A stretch of 15,132 nt of DNA from JAAGZL01 sp964628835 (GTDB taxonomy: Bacteria > Pseudomonadota > Gammaproteobacteria > Chromatiales > Chromatiaceae): assembly GCA_964628835.1 (NCBI GenBank), contig CAZVME010000081.1, positions 1 through 15,132 on the forward strand. Direction: 5' to 3'. The translations under genes and the position numbers were made by a program. The notes beneath the pieces were generated by a model. That model did not search any database, was not told the origin of the DNA, and saw only the letters and a program-made list of their open reading frames with translations. Positions 5,193 to 12,539 of this stretch are shown here, in pieces (positions within the stretch are counted from its first letter, which is position 1; every line of letters starts with the position of its first letter).

Positions 5193-5550
5193 GCCGCTTG
5201 TGCACACCACATCACGACTCCCTCAGTGACTCTACGGCTAAGGATGATAGCCGCTGCTGTATCTCCTGCATCACTCGCTTACGGTCATAATTCCGAATCT
5301 ACAGACAGCATCGCCTACTGGGGTCTGTCGACCCTCGCGTTCGCTCTCCTTGGCCGATAACGATGGATGTGTTGCCACTGAAAAGAATAAGGTAGAAGTG
5401 GAAAACAGCATTTTCCCCTTACGTACTCTGGTAAAGCCAGAGATGGCTCTAATCAGAGCTTCTTTAATCTCAACTCACAAGGGAGATGAGCCGATTGACA
5501 CATAGCCCTCTGGATACGTACGGGCTATGCGCCAATTGATAGGGAGTTAA
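5193..5550. other. Intergenic stretch between cassette array and hydrogenase operon
   Basis: 358 nt with no convincing gene. Several short open frames overlap. On the minus strand one runs from an ATG at 5411 with a good AAGGGG box to a TGA at 5271 (46 codons), and is followed at once by a TGATG overlap into a 19-codon frame ending at 5212. On the plus strand a frame from an ATG at 5244 runs to a TAA at 5360 (38 codons). None matches anything I recognise; they may be decayed remnants. Two short hairpins, CTCTGG/CCAGAG (5426-5442) and GCTCT/AGAGC (5446-5459), are also present. There is no integrase gene here, although this is where a canonical integron would carry it. Confidence 0.5.
5501..5529 (-). 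terminator. Possible transcription terminator after the hydrogenase operon
   Basis: CATAGCCC (5501-5508) pairs with GGGCTATG (5522-5529) around a 13-nt loop, 22 nt past the hynL stop. No T-run follows on the minus strand, so an intrinsic terminator is not assured. It could instead be an RNA 3'-end stabilising hairpin. Confidence 0.35.
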
Positions 5551-7287
5551 TTATGTGATCTTAACCTGCGTAATCTCTTCACCATCGGGATCGGTCAGAT
5601 GCACCGCACAGGCGATACATGGATCAAAACTGTGAATGGTGCGCAGGATCTCCACCGGTTGTTCTGCATCATGCAGGGTGTGATTGTCCTGCAAAGCGGC
5701 CTCATAGGCGCCGGGCTTACCCTGGGCATCCCTCGGCCCGGCATTCCAGGTACTGGGGACTACCGCCTGATAGTTCTGGATCTTTTCATCTTCAATTACA
5801 ATCCAGTGCGCCAGGCCACCACGGGGGGCCTCCATAAAACCCACGCCTCGGGACTGCTTGGGCCAGCTTGATGGCTCCCACAGCACTTCGTTAAAGGTGC
5901 GGGTGTCACCGGCCTTGATATTGGTAATCAAATCATCCAGCCAGCTCTGCATGGCATCGGCAAATATCTTTGTCTCCAGCGTCCTTGCCGCGGTACGCCC
6001 CAGGGTGGAGAATAGCGCTGTCACTGGCACATCAAGTTTGTTCAACGCCATGTCCACCAGCTCTTTGGTCTGTTCATGGCCACGGGCGTATAACATCAGC
6101 ACCCGCGCCAGTGGCCCAACTTCCATGGCATGGCCTTTCCAGCGCGGCGACTTCATCCAGGAGTAGGACTGATCCACATCGAGATGCTGATAGGGTGGCT
6201 TGGGTCCGGTGTAGTTGAGGTTGGTCTCTCCATCGTACGGATGCAAACCACCATCCTTGCTGCCGTCGTAGTCATACCACGAGTGCGACACATACTCCTG
6301 TATCTCCTCAGACGCATTCATATCCACATCATGGATTTTGCTCAGGTCACGATTCAGTATGGCGCCAGAGGGGATCATAAAACCGGTTGGATCTGCCATA
6401 CCGCCCTTGCCGGGAAAATCACCGTAGGTGAGGAAGTTACCCAGGCCTTCACCGCGCGCACCCCAATCTTTATAAAAACTGGCGATGGCCAGGGTGTCGG
6501 GCAGGTAGACCTGCTCCACAAACAGCTTCATCTGGTTGATGACCTCCTGCACCTGCGCCAGACGCTTGGCATTGATGGCCGAATCTGAATTCAGATCGAT
6601 GGGACAGGGAACTCCACCCACAACGAAATTGGGATGGGGGTTTTTACCGCCAAATATAGTGTGCAGCTTTGCCACATCGCGCTGCCAGGTCAGCGCCTCA
6701 AGATAGTGCGACACCGCCATCAGGTTGGCCTCGGGTGGCAGCTTGTATGCAGGGTGTCCCCAGTAGGCCTTGGCAAAAATACCCAGTTGCCCCGCATCAA
6801 CAAACTTCTTGAGTTTCTTTTTCATATCAGAAAAATAACCCGGCGAGGACTTTGGATAACTGCTCAACGACTGCGCCAGTTCTGAGGTGGCCTTAGGGTC
6901 GGCACTCAGCGCCGATACCACATCCACCCAGTCCAGGGCATGCAGGTGATAAAAATGCATGACGTGATCGTGGATATATTGTGCACCACTCATCAGGTTA
7001 CGAATCAGTTCGGCGTTGTGCGGGATGGTGTAATTCAGCGCATCTTCAACCGAGCGGACAGAGGCCAGCCCATGCACCAGCGTGCACACGCCGCAGATGC
7101 GTTGCGCGAAGGCCCAGGCATCTCTCGGGTCACGCCCTTGCAGAATCACTTCGATACCGCGCACCATGGTGCCAGATGAGTAGGCACTGGCTATTTTATC
7201 CCCATCCATTTGCGCCTCAATACGCAGATGCCCCTCGATACGGGTGATCGGGTCAACAACAATTCTTTTATTACCGGTGTCTGACAT
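5551..7287 (-). CDS. hynL: [NiFe] hydrogenase large subunit, group 1e (Isp type)
   Basis: 578 residues, full length. The protein holds the Ni-Fe(CN)2CO active site where H2 is split or formed. The N-terminal ligand motif RICGVCTLVH covers residues 63-72 (Cys65, Cys68), and the C-terminal one DPCIACAVH covers 555-563 (Cys557, Cys560). ITRIEGHLRIE near 14-24 supplies the conserved Glu next to the site. The 15 residues after His563 form the C-terminal extension that a maturation protease removes once nickel is inserted; the candidate protease is encoded at the head of this operon. It has no signal peptide, as expected for a subunit that travels with the Tat-exported small subunit. The gene is last in the operon, separated from the small subunit by isp1, isp2 and an unknown gene, the split arrangement seen in hynS-isp1-isp2-hynL operons of purple sulfur bacteria. 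The start ATG has GAGAG upstream. Confidence 0.95.
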   Translation of the reverse strand: MSDTGNKRIVVDPITRIEGHLRIEAQMDGDKIASAYSSGTMVRGIEVILQGRDPRDAWAFAQRICGVCTLVHGLASVRSVEDALNYTIPHNAELIRNLMSGAQYIHDHVMHFYHLHALDWVDVVSALSADPKATSELAQSLSSYPKSSPGYFSDMKKKLKKFVDAGQLGIFAKAYWGHPAYKLPPEANLMAVSHYLEALTWQRDVAKLHTIFGGKNPHPNFVVGGVPCPIDLNSDSAINAKRLAQVQEVINQMKLFVEQVYLPDTLAIASFYKDWGARGEGLGNFLTYGDFPGKGGMADPTGFMIPSGAILNRDLSKIHDVDMNASEEIQEYVSHSWYDYDGSKDGGLHPYDGETNLNYTGPKPPYQHLDVDQSYSWMKSPRWKGHAMEVGPLARVLMLYARGHEQTKELVDMALNKLDVPVTALFSTLGRTAARTLETKIFADAMQSWLDDLITNIKAGDTRTFNEVLWEPSSWPKQSRGVGFMEAPRGGLAHWIVIEDEKIQNYQAVVPSTWNAGPRDAQGKPGAYEAALQDNHTLHDAEQPVEILRTIHSFDPCIACAVHLTDPDGEEITQVKIT

Positions 7288-7334
7288 GCTGGTTTCTCTC
7301 TACGGTTATTTCATCATTGCGCTTTATGTAGTTA

Positions 7335-7790
7335 CTAAGATTGCAGTAACTCAGAAAGGATGCGATGCTGCTGTTCGCTCTCATCCCCGGTGGCTACGCT
7401 ATCTGCATCGATCATTATACTGGTGCGGGCCATGCGGCAACTCACCGCCGCCTGCCAGGCAGGACCACCAGCCTTGCTCTGGTCTTCAGGTGTTACCGCA
7501 GCAGCGGCTGCACGCGCTACGAAATATCCGGCCTGCTCTCTCCAGTCACCCTCAGCCCCACAACGCGCGTGACTGTCAAAAGTGGCGGCACGGGCAGACT
7601 TGAGAGCGGCCGACAACTCACCAGTGGTGGCAGTTGCATCACTTGCCACATCTAACACACGCAAAATCCGACCATCATTGCTGAGTGAAAGAACATTTGC
7701 GATAAATTGCGCCGCCAGCCCTCGCTGCTGCGCATAGCCTAGCCCCTCAATCACTTTTTTAAATTCGGTATCGTTATCGATTGCCGTCAT
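7335..7790 (-). CDS. Unrecognised 151-residue protein inside the hydrogenase operon
   Basis: 151 residues starting at an ATG at 7790 with an AGAGGGGCAGG stretch just upstream, 15 nt after the isp2 stop. It ends with tandem TAG TAA stops 47 nt before hynL, so it is almost certainly co-transcribed. It is Ala-rich and mainly helical, with no signal peptide or membrane segment. It has two cysteines (in HARCGAEG and AVSCRMAR) and no metal or Fe-S motif. Helices near 7-35 (EFKKVIEGLGYAQQRGLA) and an Ala-rich one near 91-98 are visible. I do not recognise a family. Described operons of this type run isp2 straight into hynL, so this gene is extra. Its place suggests a chaperone or accessory role for HynL or Isp2, but that is inference from position alone. 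Confidence 0.8.
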   Translation of the reverse strand: MTAIDNDTEFKKVIEGLGYAQQRGLAAQFIANVLSLSNDGRILRVLDVASDATATTGELSAALKSARAATFDSHARCGAEGDWREQAGYFVARAAAAAVTPEDQSKAGGPAWQAAVSCRMARTSIMIDADSVATGDESEQQHRILSELLQS

Positions 7791-7805
7791 AACCTGCCCC
7801 TCTTA

Positions 7806-9068
7806 TCACTCTTTATCCACCAGATGTTCTGCCAGCGTCTCCGTCAGGCTGAGTACCGGAATATCCATGTGGTACTCCTCCAGCCCATCTTCAATATGAA
7901 TGCGACAGTTGGAACAGGCTGAAATAAGCCCCTCCACCTCCACCGCTTCCATCTGATCCTTCTTGCGCTGAAACACCTTTAGCCTGACCTCATCAGCACG
8001 TTCTATGGTACTGACACCACCTCCGGCGCCACAACACCAGTTCATCTTCCCGCCATCGGGCATCTCCACATAATCACTGACCAGCATATTGATTATATTT
8101 CGCGGCTGTTCCAGCACACCGCCACGGCGTCCGACCTGGCAGGGGTCATGGTAGGTCAACCTACCCTGTTCCATCCCCTCGGTTTTCAAACGCCCTTCGC
8201 TGCGCAACTCATCCAGCACCTCAAGGATATGCCTGACCTTAAACCCAAATTTCTTCCCCACCAGGTTGGGGCCTTCCCAGCGTATTGCGGTATAGGCGTG
8301 GCCACACTCCGGGCTGACCACGGCCTTTACCTTAAGCCGCTCCGCTTCACTGACGGTACGCTGCACCAGTTCGGCGGCGATATCTGAAACACCAATCTGG
8401 ATACCACTGTTGGTGGCCTCAAACGCCTTGCTGGAGAGGGTCCAGGAGACACCGGCGTGATCGAATATCTTGGCAATGGCGCCGATATACTCCGGGAAGT
8501 TCATGATCTCCATGGAGGACAGCATGCACAGATATTCGGCCCCTTCCACATCCACCGGCACCTTGAACCCGTAATCCTGCTCCACGTGTTTTATCTGTGC
8601 CTGCAGGGCTGGAAACTTCACCCCCATAGGACTACCAATAGTAACTGCACGGGTGGTAGCTCCCACCAGACCCTCTGGCACATGCCCGGAGACCGCCATC
8701 CCCTCACGTGTTTTACGGATCATGTAGGTAATGTCATTCCCCACCGGACACACCATGGAGCAGCGCCCACACATGGTGCAGCTGTCATACACCAGTGGCT
8801 CCCACTCAGCTAAAAACTCATCCGTTATGGGTTTGGTCAGACCCAGTTTTTTCTTCAGCCGACCCATGAAGGTAAACTCCTGCTCCCACACCCGGCGCAG
8901 TGGTTCCACCTTGGTTATAGGAGTGTATTTTGGATCGCCGGTTTCGGTATAGAACAGACAGGCATCGGCACACATACCGCAATGTACGCAACTGGTGAGG
9001 AAGGAGGCCACCGGCGCATCAATCTGTTCTTTCAGGATATGTACCGCCCGCTCAAGTTTAGTGCTCAT
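7806..9068 (-). CDS. isp2: Isp2, HdrD/DsrK-like iron-sulfur protein of the hydrogenase complex
   Basis: 420 residues, cytoplasmic. Two ferredoxin-type [4Fe-4S] motifs lie near the N-terminus: Cys27, 30, 33 and 37 (CVHCGMCADAC) and Cys97, 100, 103 and 107 (CTMCGRCSMVC). The C-terminal half has a CCG domain: Cys310, Cys345-Cys346 and Cys385/Cys388 (CSNC), the binding pattern of the special cluster of heterodisulfide reductase HdrD and of DsrK. A more degenerate CCG half with PECGHAY lies near 253-259. The protein is expected to pass electrons between the hydrogenase and its true partner, with Isp1 as membrane anchor. The partner could be quinone or a thiol/disulfide carrier; the sequence does not tell. 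The start overlaps the isp1 stop by ATGA, indicating translational coupling. Confidence 0.93.
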   Translation of the reverse strand: MSTKLERAVHILKEQIDAPVASFLTSCVHCGMCADACLFYTETGDPKYTPITKVEPLRRVWEQEFTFMGRLKKKLGLTKPITDEFLAEWEPLVYDSCTMCGRCSMVCPVGNDITYMIRKTREGMAVSGHVPEGLVGATTRAVTIGSPMGVKFPALQAQIKHVEQDYGFKVPVDVEGAEYLCMLSSMEIMNFPEYIGAIAKIFDHAGVSWTLSSKAFEATNSGIQIGVSDIAAELVQRTVSEAERLKVKAVVSPECGHAYTAIRWEGPNLVGKKFGFKVRHILEVLDELRSEGRLKTEGMEQGRLTYHDPCQVGRRGGVLEQPRNIINMLVSDYVEMPDGGKMNWCCGAGGGVSTIERADEVRLKVFQRKKDQMEAVEVEGLISACSNCRIHIEDGLEEYHMDIPVLSLTETLAEHLVDKE

Positions 9069-9724
9069 GAGCGCACCCCCTTGTAACCGGCTATGGCGCC
9101 GTTATACCAACGCGACAATACGAAGGTGAAGGCATGCATCAACTTGGTAAAGGGGAACAGCACCATCAGCAACTCAATGCTGAGAATATGCAGCGCCAGC
9201 AGTGAAGGCGCAGGCAGCCCCACTCGGTGAAAGGCGATATAGCCAGTGATCATCGGCAGGAAGGTTACCAGCCATACCAGGTAATCCTCCATCCTGGTGA
9301 GATGCTGCATTACCGGATCTTTTACCCGGTGCAGCAATACCGCAGCCAGAGCAATCATGGTTATCACCGTGGCCATATCCACTATCGGCGTCGGCAGTGC
9401 CGACCAGCCAACACCGGTCACTTCATGGATCAGTAGAATATGCGGGGCATACAAAAAGATGACAATGAACAGTCCAATATGAAAGATATAGCCGGCAACA
9501 ACGGTAAACTTGGAGCGCTTGAAGGTATCGCTCTCAGGCGCCATGCGACTGAAGATTGTTCTCAGTCCTCCCGACATCTCCGAGCCGTTGGCTTCGGCCA
9601 GATTGGCCTTGCGTCCCAGCATCAGAATTCCAAACAGACGCACAATCACGCCAAAAACAAATACCACACTAGCAATCTGAAAACCTGGCCCACGGACCCA
9701 GGACAGAAACTCGATCTCGGTCAT
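9065..9724 (-). CDS. isp1: Isp1, cytochrome b-type membrane subunit (NarI/DsrM-like)
   Basis: 219 residues with about five membrane helices, near 15-37, 74-94, 115-133, 147-166 and 175-200. Histidines inside or at the ends of helices (His82, His132, His179, His197) are candidate ligands of two b hemes, as in NarI and DsrM. The protein should anchor Isp2 and carry electrons across or into the membrane, linking hydrogen turnover to the quinone pool. A short arginine- and lysine-rich loop at 55-72 lies between the first two helices. The start ATG is 3 nt after the hynS stop, with GAGG inside the end of hynS, and the gene overlaps isp2 by 4 nt. The order hynS-isp1-isp2 and the pairing of NarI-like with HdrD-like proteins identify it beyond simple hydrophobicity. 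Confidence 0.92.
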   Translation of the reverse strand: MTEIEFLSWVRGPGFQIASVVFVFGVIVRLFGILMLGRKANLAEANGSEMSGGLRTIFSRMAPESDTFKRSKFTVVAGYIFHIGLFIVIFLYAPHILLIHEVTGVGWSALPTPIVDMATVITMIALAAVLLHRVKDPVMQHLTRMEDYLVWLVTFLPMITGYIAFHRVGLPAPSLLALHILSIELLMVLFPFTKLMHAFTFVLSRWYNGAIAGYKGVRS

Positions 9725-9727
9725 GAT

Positions 9728-10849
9728 CTAATCCTCTTTATTGAGGTCATCCACACTGACCTTCTGGTGTTCAGCTTTTGCTTGTTTGCTGCTAGAGCGG
9801 TTCATCATGCCGAGGGCCGAACCTGCGGCTACGGCTGCGGCGCCCGCATACAATACGTCACGAGCCACTTCTGATGTCGGTATAGACAGTGCCTTGTAGA
9901 AACTGCCCCCATCCCAGAACTTGGGTTCGGAACAGCCGAGACATGGGTGCCCCGACTCGATGGGGAAGCTGGTGCCACCATTCCACTTGGTGGTGGCGCA
10001 TGCGTTGTAGCTGGTGGGGCCTTTGCAGCCCAACTTGTACAGGCACCACCCTTTTTTCGCCCCTTCATCATCAAAGGTTTCTGCGAACTGGCCCTTGTCA
10101 TAAAACGGCCTGCGATAACAGCGGTCATGAATGCTTTGGCCATAAAACGCCTTGGGACGACCCAACTGATCCAGCTCTGGCAAGCTACCGAAGGTGAGAA
10201 AGTGCGTTAGTACGCCGGTGATAACCACCGGGATCGGCGGACAACCCGGTACGTTGATAATGGGTTTGTCTGTGATCAGGTCTGTCACCGAGACCGCACC
10301 GGTGGGGTTTGGATCGGCTTGGGGGATACCGCCATAGGCGGCACAGGTGCCCACCGGAATAATGGCTGCCGCGCCTTTTGCCGCCTCCATCAGCATGTCC
10401 AGATTACTGATGCCTGCAATGGTGGAGTAACCGGGATTGCCCACCGGTATGGAGCCATCTACCACCAGCAGATATTTACCGAAGTTTTCCCGCATTGCCG
10501 CTTCACGCGCCTCTTCCGCCGCATGTCCGGCCGCCGCCTGTAAGGTGTGGTGATAATCGAGCGAGATCGAATCGAAGATCAGACTCTCAACCGTTGCGGT
10601 ATGGGCGCGCGTGAGTGATTCGGTACAGCCAGTGCACTCCTGGAAGGAGAGCCAGATAACCGACGGCCTTTTTGCCCTCTCCAGCGCCTTGGCAATGGCC
10701 GGCACCATGGAAGGCGGCAGGGCCATCATGGATGCCGTGGCCGCGCAGAACTTCAGAAAACTGCGACGCGAAACGCCCTGACGTCGAAGCGCTGCACCCA
10801 GGGTGCCGTCGTCGCCGGTTGGTTCTGCTTCGGTTAGATGTTTCTTCAT
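9728..10849 (-). CDS. hynS: [NiFe] hydrogenase small subunit, Tat-exported, group 1e
   Basis: 373 residues from the ATG at 10849, 8 nt after GGGAG; a TTG one codon earlier is less likely. A twin-arginine signal (SRRSFLKF, residues 27-34) directs the folded heterodimer to the periplasm. The cluster ligands are all present: proximal [4Fe-4S] Cys72, Cys75, Cys169, Cys203; distal His241, Cys244, Cys269, Cys275; medial [3Fe-4S] Cys284, Cys303, Cys306. The proximal site reads ECTGC, so the two extra cysteines of oxygen-tolerant membrane-bound hydrogenases are absent; ordinary oxygen sensitivity is expected. A hydrophobic Ala/Gly-rich helix near 330-348 anchors the C-terminus in the membrane, and a charged tail follows. 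The gene ends in TAG. It follows the hupH-like gene by 20 nt and is tightly packed against isp1. Confidence 0.95.
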   Translation of the reverse strand: MKKHLTEAEPTGDDGTLGAALRRQGVSRRSFLKFCAATASMMALPPSMVPAIAKALERAKRPSVIWLSFQECTGCTESLTRAHTATVESLIFDSISLDYHHTLQAAAGHAAEEAREAAMRENFGKYLLVVDGSIPVGNPGYSTIAGISNLDMLMEAAKGAAAIIPVGTCAAYGGIPQADPNPTGAVSVTDLITDKPIINVPGCPPIPVVITGVLTHFLTFGSLPELDQLGRPKAFYGQSIHDRCYRRPFYDKGQFAETFDDEGAKKGWCLYKLGCKGPTSYNACATTKWNGGTSFPIESGHPCLGCSEPKFWDGGSFYKALSIPTSEVARDVLYAGAAAVAAGSALGMMNRSSSKQAKAEHQKVSVDDLNKED

Positions 10850-10869
10850 CAAACAATCTCCCGCCAGGG

Positions 10870-11295
10870 TTAAAGAATCTCCATATCGTCACCCGACAAT
10901 AGTGCTTCATCCAGTTGAAGCAGCGAATCTTTCATATCTTCCTGCTGCGCCTTGAGTATCTCTGGGATCAGAGTAATTTCCACAAAACGTCCGATGATGC
11001 TGTTATCCATATTATAGTGCGTTACCAGCCACACTCCCCGATACCGCGTTTCATAAATCTCACTCGCTCCCAGCGCATCGAGTTTTACCACAACCTCACC
11101 ACTACCCAACTGGTAGATGAGTTTCTCTTCCTCACCTGGCGCCAGGGGAATACTGCGTAAATCGATTATGCCGGTCTCACCGCTCTCCACCAGGGCTTGC
11201 AGTGCATGGCGGATCTCGTGCAGCAGGGGCCGCACGTTGCGGGTCAGCTCATCACCAATCTGTATATTGAACTGCGCAAACGCCTCATCCGCCAT
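10870..11295 (-). CDS. hupH: HupH/HyaF-like hydrogenase maturation protein, C-terminal domain only
   Basis: 141 residues from the ATG at 11295, which has AGAAGG 7 nt upstream; a TTG two codons earlier is the alternative. The whole length corresponds to the HupH C-terminal conserved domain: IDLRSIPLAPGEE near 45-57, LGSGEVVVKLDALG near 62-75, ETRYRGVWLVTHYN near 80-93, and VEITLIPEIL near 104-113. Family members such as HyaF are about twice as long, so this is a short form. Proteins of this family help mature the small subunit's Fe-S clusters in uptake hydrogenases, and the gene lies directly before hynS. No signal peptide is seen. The C-terminal 30 residues are acidic and helical. The symbol follows the family name and may differ in named operons. 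Confidence 0.8.
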   Translation of the reverse strand: MADEAFAQFNIQIGDELTRNVRPLLHEIRHALQALVESGETGIIDLRSIPLAPGEEEKLIYQLGSGEVVVKLDALGASEIYETRYRGVWLVTHYNMDNSIIGRFVEITLIPEILKAQQEDMKDSLLQLDEALLSGDDMEIL

Positions 11296-11354
11296 AATCA
11301 AACCTTCTTCTCACAAATCAGTACTAATTCTGGACCCTAAATGACCACTTGATA

Positions 11355-11858
11355 TCATGAAATGCTCTTCGCATGACCCAGATCAATGTCATTCCATAAC
11401 TCAATCAGATTACGTGCCGCATCCACCGCTTCGGGCAAGGCCAGTTGCACGACCTCACAGGGCTGCATACCCCAGCCAAACTCAGCGGCCTGGATGCCGA
11501 TCAGGGCGCGTTTTTCCGGCAGCGTATCTGTTAGCCGAGCAATATCGATCAGATCAAGCAACCCCACTTCGTGCGCGCTACGTTTGTTGGCGCCAAGAAA
11601 GCGGTCCATCTCTGCACCGACCAGCACACTGACCGTGCCGGTTGGTTGATGCAGCTCTGCGGCATCAAATACGATGAGCTGGTCGCAATCCTCAATCCAG
11701 GTGGCAAGGGAAAAACTCAAAGTACCACCATCGAGATAGATGAGGTTGGGGGCATCGGGGTATTGTGATTGGAGAAGATTTAGCGCGTGAATACCGGCAC
11801 CTTCGTCTGTGAGCAGGGTGTTACCGATACCGAGCACCAGGGTGCCTGTTGAAGCCAT
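11355..11858 (-). CDS. hynD: Hydrogenase maturation protease (HyaD/HupD/HynD type)
   Basis: 167 residues. This nickel-dependent endopeptidase removes the C-terminal tail of the large subunit after cofactor insertion. The nickel-sensing residues of the family are present: Glu19 in GIGNTLLTDEG (10-20), Asp65 in VFDAAE (63-68), and His96 in SAHEVGLLDL (94-103). The LDGGT near 42-46 is also typical. Its target is presumably HynL, whose 15-residue tail after DPCIACAVH is encoded in the same operon. It is the first gene of the operon; GGAGGGCGG lies just upstream of the ATG. A 59-nt gap separates it from the hupH-like gene. Symbols hupD or hyaD would fit equally well. Confidence 0.92.
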   Translation of the reverse strand: MASTGTLVLGIGNTLLTDEGAGIHALNLLQSQYPDAPNLIYLDGGTLSFSLATWIEDCDQLIVFDAAELHQPTGTVSVLVGAEMDRFLGANKRSAHEVGLLDLIDIARLTDTLPEKRALIGIQAAEFGWGMQPCEVVQLALPEAVDAARNLIELWNDIDLGHAKSIS

Positions 11859-11895
11859 ACTGCCACCGCCCTCCCGAGTGGAATATTAATGGCTA

Positions 11896-11904
11896 TTTAT
11901 ACCA
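11896..11904 (-). promoter_or_regulatory. Candidate extended -10 promoter for the hydrogenase operon
   Basis: On the minus strand TGGTATAAA, an extended -10 (TGn plus TATAAA), about 38 nt upstream of the hynD start in the 131-nt gap between hynD and hypC. No good -35 hexamer stands 17 nt before it. Weak evidence. Confidence 0.3.
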
Positions 11905-11926
11905 GCCCGGCGTATCCTCAGCGCTG

Positions 11927-11938
11927 ATTGAGATCAAT
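11927..11938. promoter_or_regulatory. 12-bp palindrome between hynD and hypC, possible operator
   Basis: ATTGA-GA-TCAAT, perfect arms around 2 nt, placed midway between the divergent hydrogenase operon and hypC and just upstream of the candidate hyn -10. It resembles a short FNR-like half-site pair, but the spacing is wrong for FNR (TTGA-N6-TCAA). A regulator binding here could control both directions. Confidence 0.25.
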
Positions 11939-11989
11939 GAATCACCCGTTTTTTGCGCTCTTGTTCCAAACCAGACGGATGACCCTTAT

Positions 11990-12220
11990 ATGTGTCTAGG
12001 CATACCCATGCAGATTAAGCTAATTGACGGCTTCACAGCTCAATGCAAGGCCAAGGGTGTAGAGCGAAAAATCAGCCTATTCATGCTGCAGGATGAGCCA
12101 CTTAAGGTGAATGACTTTGTGGTGGTACATGCCGGTTACGCCATTCAAAAGATAACCCAACAGGAAGCAGAGACCGCCTGGGAACTGTATGAACAGATGT
12201 TGGCCGGGGAGCAAAACTGA
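11990..12220 (+). CDS. hypC: HypC family hydrogenase assembly chaperone
   Basis: 76 residues from the ATG at 11990. The frame is open further upstream, but the family's invariant N-terminus MCLGIP fixes the start: Cys2 becomes the N-terminal residue and binds the iron of the Fe(CN)2CO unit. HAGYAIQ with His47 is the second conserved element. HypC carries iron between HypD and the large-subunit precursor, here presumably HynL. The gene is divergent from the hyn operon with 131 nt between them. The other assembly genes (hypA, B, D, E, F) are not in the window. The ribosome binding site is weak. Confidence 0.9.
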   Translation: MCLGIPMQIKLIDGFTAQCKAKGVERKISLFMLQDEPLKVNDFVVVHAGYAIQKITQQEAETAWELYEQMLAGEQN

Positions 12221-12539
12221 AACGGGTTGCACTCACCCAGGCCAGCAAAATGATCCCATGCGCTTTGTCCAGTTGGGCAACAATATTCAAGATAAAACCC
12301 CGCCCTTTTCCATGCAATCCGATCTGATGTGCCAACAGCCGTCTCCGCACAATAACAACAACTATAATCCTATCACCCCTAAAGAATTATAAAGAATGGC
12401 CGAAAATAGAATTGTACCCTGTAAATTCCTAGATTTATGTTGCAGGCGGAACACATGAATTCCGAACCACTCAACTGCATTAACCACTTGTAGACTTAGT
12501 AATTTCGGGATGACCACCACCCTGATAAATAGGTGTCTG
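12221..12539 (+). other. Intergenic stretch between hypC and the chemoreceptor
   Basis: 319 nt with no gene. A weak hairpin, GGGT/ACCC (12224-12238), lies right after hypC with no T-run. A sigma-28 promoter (12380-12406) lies in the second half and leaves a 5' leader of roughly 125 nt before the chemoreceptor start. A 12-codon frame from an ATG near 12455 is the only short frame with a start in the leader, and I see no reason to call it. Confidence 0.5.
12380..12406 (+). promoter_or_regulatory. Sigma-28 (FliA) promoter of the chemoreceptor gene
   Basis: TAAAGAAT, 11 nt, GCCGAAAA. The consensus TAAAGTTT-N11-GCCGATAA is matched at 6 of 8 and 7 of 8 positions with exact spacing. It lies upstream of a methyl-accepting chemotaxis gene, a classic class of FliA-dependent gene. 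Confidence 0.75.

Noticed and set aside
5426..5459. Tandem short hairpins as intrinsic terminators
   Set aside because: Stems are only 5-6 bp and no T-run follows on either strand.
5599..7247. Several long plus-strand open frames antisense to hynL, and similar ones antisense to isp2, isp1 and hynS
   Set aside because: They lie wholly inside well-supported genes on the other strand, have no family motifs, and arise from GC-rich codon use.
11925..11940. FNR/ANR box upstream of hypC and hynD
   Set aside because: The arms TTGA and TCAA are only 2 nt apart; FNR-type sites need 6 nt between these cores.
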